A DNA stretch of 64,000 nt from Bradyrhizobium sp. 1. GTDB taxonomy: Bacteria > Pseudomonadota > Alphaproteobacteria > Rhizobiales > Xanthobacteraceae. The stretch spans positions 1-64,000 of the forward strand of contig NZ_JADPJH010000037.1 of assembly GCF_023073315.1 (NCBI RefSeq), in the 5' to 3' direction. Shown here piece by piece: positions 61,270-64,000 of the stretch. A model generated the notes under the pieces. It was not told where the DNA came from. It was given only the letters and a program-made list of their open reading frames with translations, and searched no databases. The position numbers and the translations under genes were made by a program. How positions within the stretch are numbered: position 1 is the stretch's first letter; each line of letters begins with the position of its first letter.

Positions 61270-61273
61270 GATT

Positions 61274-62068
61274 CTACGAATCCCCTGCCGCAAGCCGCAC
61301 AAACTGCCGCTTCATCGCGTTGACCCTGGCGAGATAGAACGCGACGAGATGATCGCCGCAGCGCTCGCCCGCCATCATCTGAAACTTGCGGCGCGCATAG
61401 GCGGTGGCGGGGCCTGCGCCGCACAGATGGATGATGGTCGCCAGATCCTGCTTCTGCTGCGGGCTTGGCTTCACATCGTCGGCCAGCGAGAGAACCAGCG
61501 CGACATTGCGATCCAGATACACCGAGGCCAGCTCGATGGCGTGGCTCGGGATCGCGCGGGTGTAAAGGAAGGTCGACCCGCAGCCGGTCTCGGTGACCGC
61601 ATTGCCGCGAATACAGAACCGCGAGACCTCGGCGAAGGCCGGATCGGTCATCTGGAAAAGGCCGACCGCGCTGGAGGCGGGCTTGTAAATCGCCAGCGGA
61701 TTAAAACTCCATCGCCAGCGCCAGTAGGTGCGCGCCACCGGATTGCCGGAACTCTCGACCTGCGCCAGCGCGGCGAGCAATTCAGGCGTGATCGTCGCGG
61801 TGGAGAAGGTGTGGAAGAGGGGACCATATTGGCGCCAGATCGCGGCGGGGTCCTTGTCGAGAGAGTGGCCGATGAAGGCGAAGAGTTCGGTTGGTTTGCG
61901 GATGATTTGATAGGCGATGTTGAGGAGGGCGAGGGCCGCAAGCAAGAGGGCTGCGCTGACCGCGATCCGGACGATCCGCGGTGCGTGGGCGAACGCCTTT
62001 CGCATCCGCCGGGCGCCTCTTCGAAGGTTGCGAAAGCGAGGGAGGAGGTGGCTGCGTTTTCCTGGCAT
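61274..62068 (-). CDS. Membrane-anchored lytic transglycosylase (SLT-like)
   Basis: A 264-residue protein with a basic N terminus, one membrane helix (about residues 34-54) and a lysozyme-like domain. The catalytic Glu is in ALAQVESSGNP near residue 102, followed by SAVGLFQMTDPAF near 134. The later part (AIELASVYLDRN, LATIIHLCGAGPATAY) matches the SLT fold. It should cut peptidoglycan glycan strands with 1,6-anhydro-product formation. The nested repeat lies after its stop. Confidence 0.88.
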   Translation of the reverse strand: MPGKRSHLLPRFRNLRRGARRMRKAFAHAPRIVRIAVSAALLLAALALLNIAYQIIRKPTELFAFIGHSLDKDPAAIWRQYGPLFHTFSTATITPELLAALAQVESSGNPVARTYWRWRWSFNPLAIYKPASSAVGLFQMTDPAFAEVSRFCIRGNAVTETGCGSTFLYTRAIPSHAIELASVYLDRNVALVLSLADDVKPSPQQKQDLATIIHLCGAGPATAYARRKFQMMAGERCGDHLVAFYLARVNAMKRQFVRLAAGDS

Positions 62069-62103
62069 TGCGCTTGCGCAGCACTGTCACCGCAATTCGA
62101 GCT

Positions 62104-62150
62104 GTGCTCTCAAGACGCTGTGATCTCAAGGCTTGTGATCTCAAGGCTTG
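62104..62150. repeat. Three tandem copies of a 15-16-base repeat
   Basis: Two exact copies of GTGATCTCAAGGCTT follow a diverged third (GTGCTCTCAAGACGCT). They lie between the transglycosylase start and the ParB-like stop, so they sit in the transcript leader or the promoter. They could be binding sites or a slippage product. Confidence 0.6.
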
Positions 62151-62160
62151 GAGCCGGCCA

Positions 62161-62679
62161 TCAATAGCGGCCGCCGCTGCCCTTTTGCTGCGTGATCCAG
62201 TCCGACAATGTTCTTTTCGGTGTCGATCCGGCGGTCCGGCCCGGTGATGCCTTCGGATTGTCGCGAACGCCTTTCGTCGGACGGGTGCGCGGCGCTTCCG
62301 TTCCGTTGACGCTCTTCGAGCCAGCCGTCGATGCTTCCGCGGCTTCCTTCTCGAGGCGCAGCTGTTTCAATCGCGCCATCTTGATGCGCTCTGCCTCGAC
62401 TGCGGGTCCTTCGGACAGCAGCGGCCTGTGTTGAGCGACCTCCGCCGGGACGATGACACCGATAATGGTCGTCTCGCCGAGCGCCTTGCAGGCTTCGAGC
62501 CGATGCAGTCCCTCGACCAGAACGAGGCGGTCTCCCTCGGGCCGAACGGAAATGGGGGTCTGTTGCCCGATGTCCAGCATACTTTCCGCGATCTCGGCGG
62601 CGGTCTCGGGCTTGAGGGTCTTCTTCAACTTCGTGGGAACGAAAATCGTCTCGATCGGGAAGCTTTCCGGTGTGGGCAT
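62161..62679 (-). CDS. ParB/sulfiredoxin-like domain protein
   Basis: A 172-residue protein. The N-terminal 90 residues resemble the ParB N-terminal domain (IFVPTKLKKTLKPETAAEIAESM, QTPISVRPEGDRLVLVEGLHRLEACKALG). The rest is basic and rich in Lys, Thr, Pro and Gly. There is no ParA gene or DNA-binding HTH nearby, so it is not a chromosome-partition ParB. Some such proteins are nucleases or phage/plasmid-linked. Its function is unknown. Confidence 0.8.
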   Translation of the reverse strand: MPTPESFPIETIFVPTKLKKTLKPETAAEIAESMLDIGQQTPISVRPEGDRLVLVEGLHRLEACKALGETTIIGVIVPAEVAQHRPLLSEGPAVEAERIKMARLKQLRLEKEAAEASTAGSKSVNGTEAPRTRPTKGVRDNPKASPGRTAGSTPKRTLSDWITQQKGSGGRY

Positions 62680-62840
62680 AACTCGACTCCGCGTCTACCA
62701 GGCCCGTCGGAACCCATGCCGGTGGCATCGGGAGTTTAGAAGGGAAGGGCGCGACCGCAAAGGCAATTCGGCGCCAGGGTGTTGATGAGCAACTGGAACC
62801 GATATGCCATTACGGCGGACACGATTACGGTGACAGCGGC

Positions 62841-63917
62841 TCACCAATCCGGATCGCCGTAAGGCTCAATCATATAGGGCGGAGGCATCCAGTGTCCTCG
62901 CGGCGGTGGCCTGGGCCGCCGAGGTGCGGCCGCTTGCATGTGCGGCCGCGCTGGCGCGGCCGTGTCGTTGCTCGTCATGCTCCGTACGACGGGTTTCGCG
63001 GATGAAGTCGTCTGTTGCGTTTGCAGCGCCTGAACCTGTGCGGCGAGGCGCGCATTGTCCGCCGCATCCTTCTGCTGGGCCGCCTTGAGCTGTTGAATGG
63101 TGTCAGCCTGCTCGCGCAGCGTCTGCTCGTTGCGGCTTTTAAGTTGCTCGAGCTTTCCGTTGATGCTCGCAAGCTCGTTGGTGATGGTCTTGAGCGATTG
63201 CGGGAGATCAGACGACGATGGCTCAGGCGTTGTGGCCCCAATTCTTGAAGCGTCGGGTCTTGAAGCGTCAAACCCTGCAGCGCTCTCCGTGTCCTTGCCG
63301 ACGGGCGGCGCGGGCACCGTGCCGGGCTCATCCGCGGCAGCCAGTTGCACGGCCGGCGGTTGCGCCGGGCTTTCAACCGCGGGCGCTTGCGGTGGCTCGC
63401 TCGCGGCCGGCGGAGCCCATCGCGCCATGATCGACCTGCTCATGGACCTGGCCTCATCGCGATATTGCGAAGCGACGGCGGCACCGAGAATGCCGATCGC
63501 CAGCGCGAGGCCAACTAGAACGCGCAGCGTGGGTCGATGTCCCTTCAGGTCTCGATCGCGAACCTTGCTATCCGGTGCCGGCGTCTTGGGGGCCTTGTCC
63601 TCGGAAGTCTTTTCATTGGAAGTCCTGGCTGCCTCCGCACCGGCGCTTGCTTGCAATATCCGCGGGCCTTCGCTGCCGCGTTCCATTCCGGAAACCAGCC
63701 GGTCAAGCCGCGCAAGGTCTTGCTCTGCGCTCTTGATCTGGTCATAGGCCCGCGCCAGCCCGCCTTCGGCGCGCACTGCGTCCGGCTTGGGGGCGCCAGG
63801 CTTTTGGGTATCAGGCTTGGGGTCGTCTGGCACCGATGCGCTCTCCATCCAGTCGGGCGTCACTGAGAGTGCGGCTGTCCAATCGCTGGGAGGATAGGCC
63901 TCGCCACTGTCCAACAC
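62841..63917 (-). CDS. Proline-rich single-pass membrane protein with coiled coil
   Basis: A 358-residue protein with a charged cytoplasmic N terminus, one membrane helix (about 132-150, LRVLVGLALAIGILGAAVA), Ala/Pro-rich linkers, a coiled coil near 245-290 (ITNELASINGKLEQLKSRNE) and a Pro-rich C terminus ending YGDPDW. It shares layout and phrases with the gene at 41434-42420, so they may be paralogues. The GTG at 63917 gives the longest form but lacks a Shine-Dalgarno, so an internal start such as ATG 63848 is possible. Confidence 0.75.
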   Translation of the reverse strand: MLDSGEAYPPSDWTAALSVTPDWMESASVPDDPKPDTQKPGAPKPDAVRAEGGLARAYDQIKSAEQDLARLDRLVSGMERGSEGPRILQASAGAEAARTSNEKTSEDKAPKTPAPDSKVRDRDLKGHRPTLRVLVGLALAIGILGAAVASQYRDEARSMSRSIMARWAPPAASEPPQAPAVESPAQPPAVQLAAADEPGTVPAPPVGKDTESAAGFDASRPDASRIGATTPEPSSSDLPQSLKTITNELASINGKLEQLKSRNEQTLREQADTIQQLKAAQQKDAADNARLAAQVQALQTQQTTSSAKPVVRSMTSNDTAAPARPHMQAAAPRRPRPPPRGHWMPPPYMIEPYGDPDW

Positions 63918-63940
63918 AACGCGCGTGCGAAGGAGAAATT

Positions 63941-64000
63941 ATGGCGGTCGCGCGGGCTGAGCGTGGGCGTTTCCGGACCGGCATGCGTCGCGAGCATCAG
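63941..64000 (+). CDS. Start of a gene cut by the window edge
   Basis: ATG at 63941 has AAGGAG 6 bases upstream and opens a frame of 20 codons to the edge without a stop (MAVARAERGRF). It is divergent from the proline-rich membrane protein. Too little is present to identify it. Confidence 0.5.
   Translation, partial: MAVARAERGRFRTGMRREHQ

Noticed and set aside
62161..62679. Plasmid or chromosome partition ParB
   Set aside because: The DNA-binding HTH and a neighbouring ParA are missing, and no parS-like palindrome was seen.

Overview
The window is a GC-rich (roughly 63-65 %) chromosomal stretch of an alphaproteobacterium, most likely Bradyrhizobium or a close relative. The basis is the Rhizobiales-type protein families (DUF982, DUF3551, DUF6894-like and DUF2336 proteins, tlde1/DUF2778), the codon use, and several dispersed palindromic repeats that look like those common in Bradyrhizobium genomes. 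This assignment comes from recollection, not from a search. I saw no rRNA, tRNA, CRISPR array, phage or transposase gene.

Layout, left to right. 0.1-4.1 kb: a periplasmic molybdenum hydroxylase operon (Tat-exported molybdopterin subunit, 2Fe-2S subunit, c-type haem protein). 4.3-14 kb: single genes for a multicopper oxidase, an ABC-F ATPase, a glycerophosphodiester phosphodiesterase, an MBL-fold hydrolase, a secreted asparaginase, a PsiF-repeat protein, a cupin, an esterase and a nitroreductase. 14-16.7 kb: a cyclic-di-GMP-type operon, DUF2336 - PilZ - HD-GYP. 17-29 kb: an AraC regulator, FMN reductase, chemoreceptor, tlde1-type protein, tannase-like esterase, MarR regulator, orphan TRAP binding protein and a lipase-like protein. 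29.4-35.7 kb: a coherent accessory locus with the ATPase, permease and binding protein of an ABC importer, a DapA-like aldolase, a GNAT acetyltransferase, an SDR-fold protein lacking the usual catalytic lysine, and a TetR regulator with matching palindromes at both transcription units. 35.8-38.8 kb: panB, then minCDE with a terminator.

39-49.5 kb: many small secreted or membrane proteins, an SDR, an L,D-transpeptidase, and a MarR-controlled hydroxybenzoate-type flavin monooxygenase with a clear operator/promoter. 49.5-52.8 kb: a TetR-SMR efflux pair, an O-methyltransferase divergent from another TetR, and a PaiB-like protein. 52.8-53.6 kb: pdxY interrupted by an amber codon. 53.6-64 kb: an M15-like peptidase, an orphan Flp pilin, an AdaA-like regulator, an EamA transporter, a PhnA/YjdM protein, a PilZ-XRE fusion, an FkbM methyltransferase, an SLT transglycosylase, a ParB-like protein, a proline-rich coiled-coil membrane protein, and the start of a gene cut by the right edge.

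Most of the window is ordinary chromosome. The best candidate for something undescribed is the TetR/ABC/DapA/SDR locus at 29.4-35.7 kb. The PilZ-XRE fusion and the broken pdxY also deserve a look. Start codons were moved from the longest reading frame to sites with Shine-Dalgarno or signal-peptide support, and each case is stated. Residue positions are approximate.
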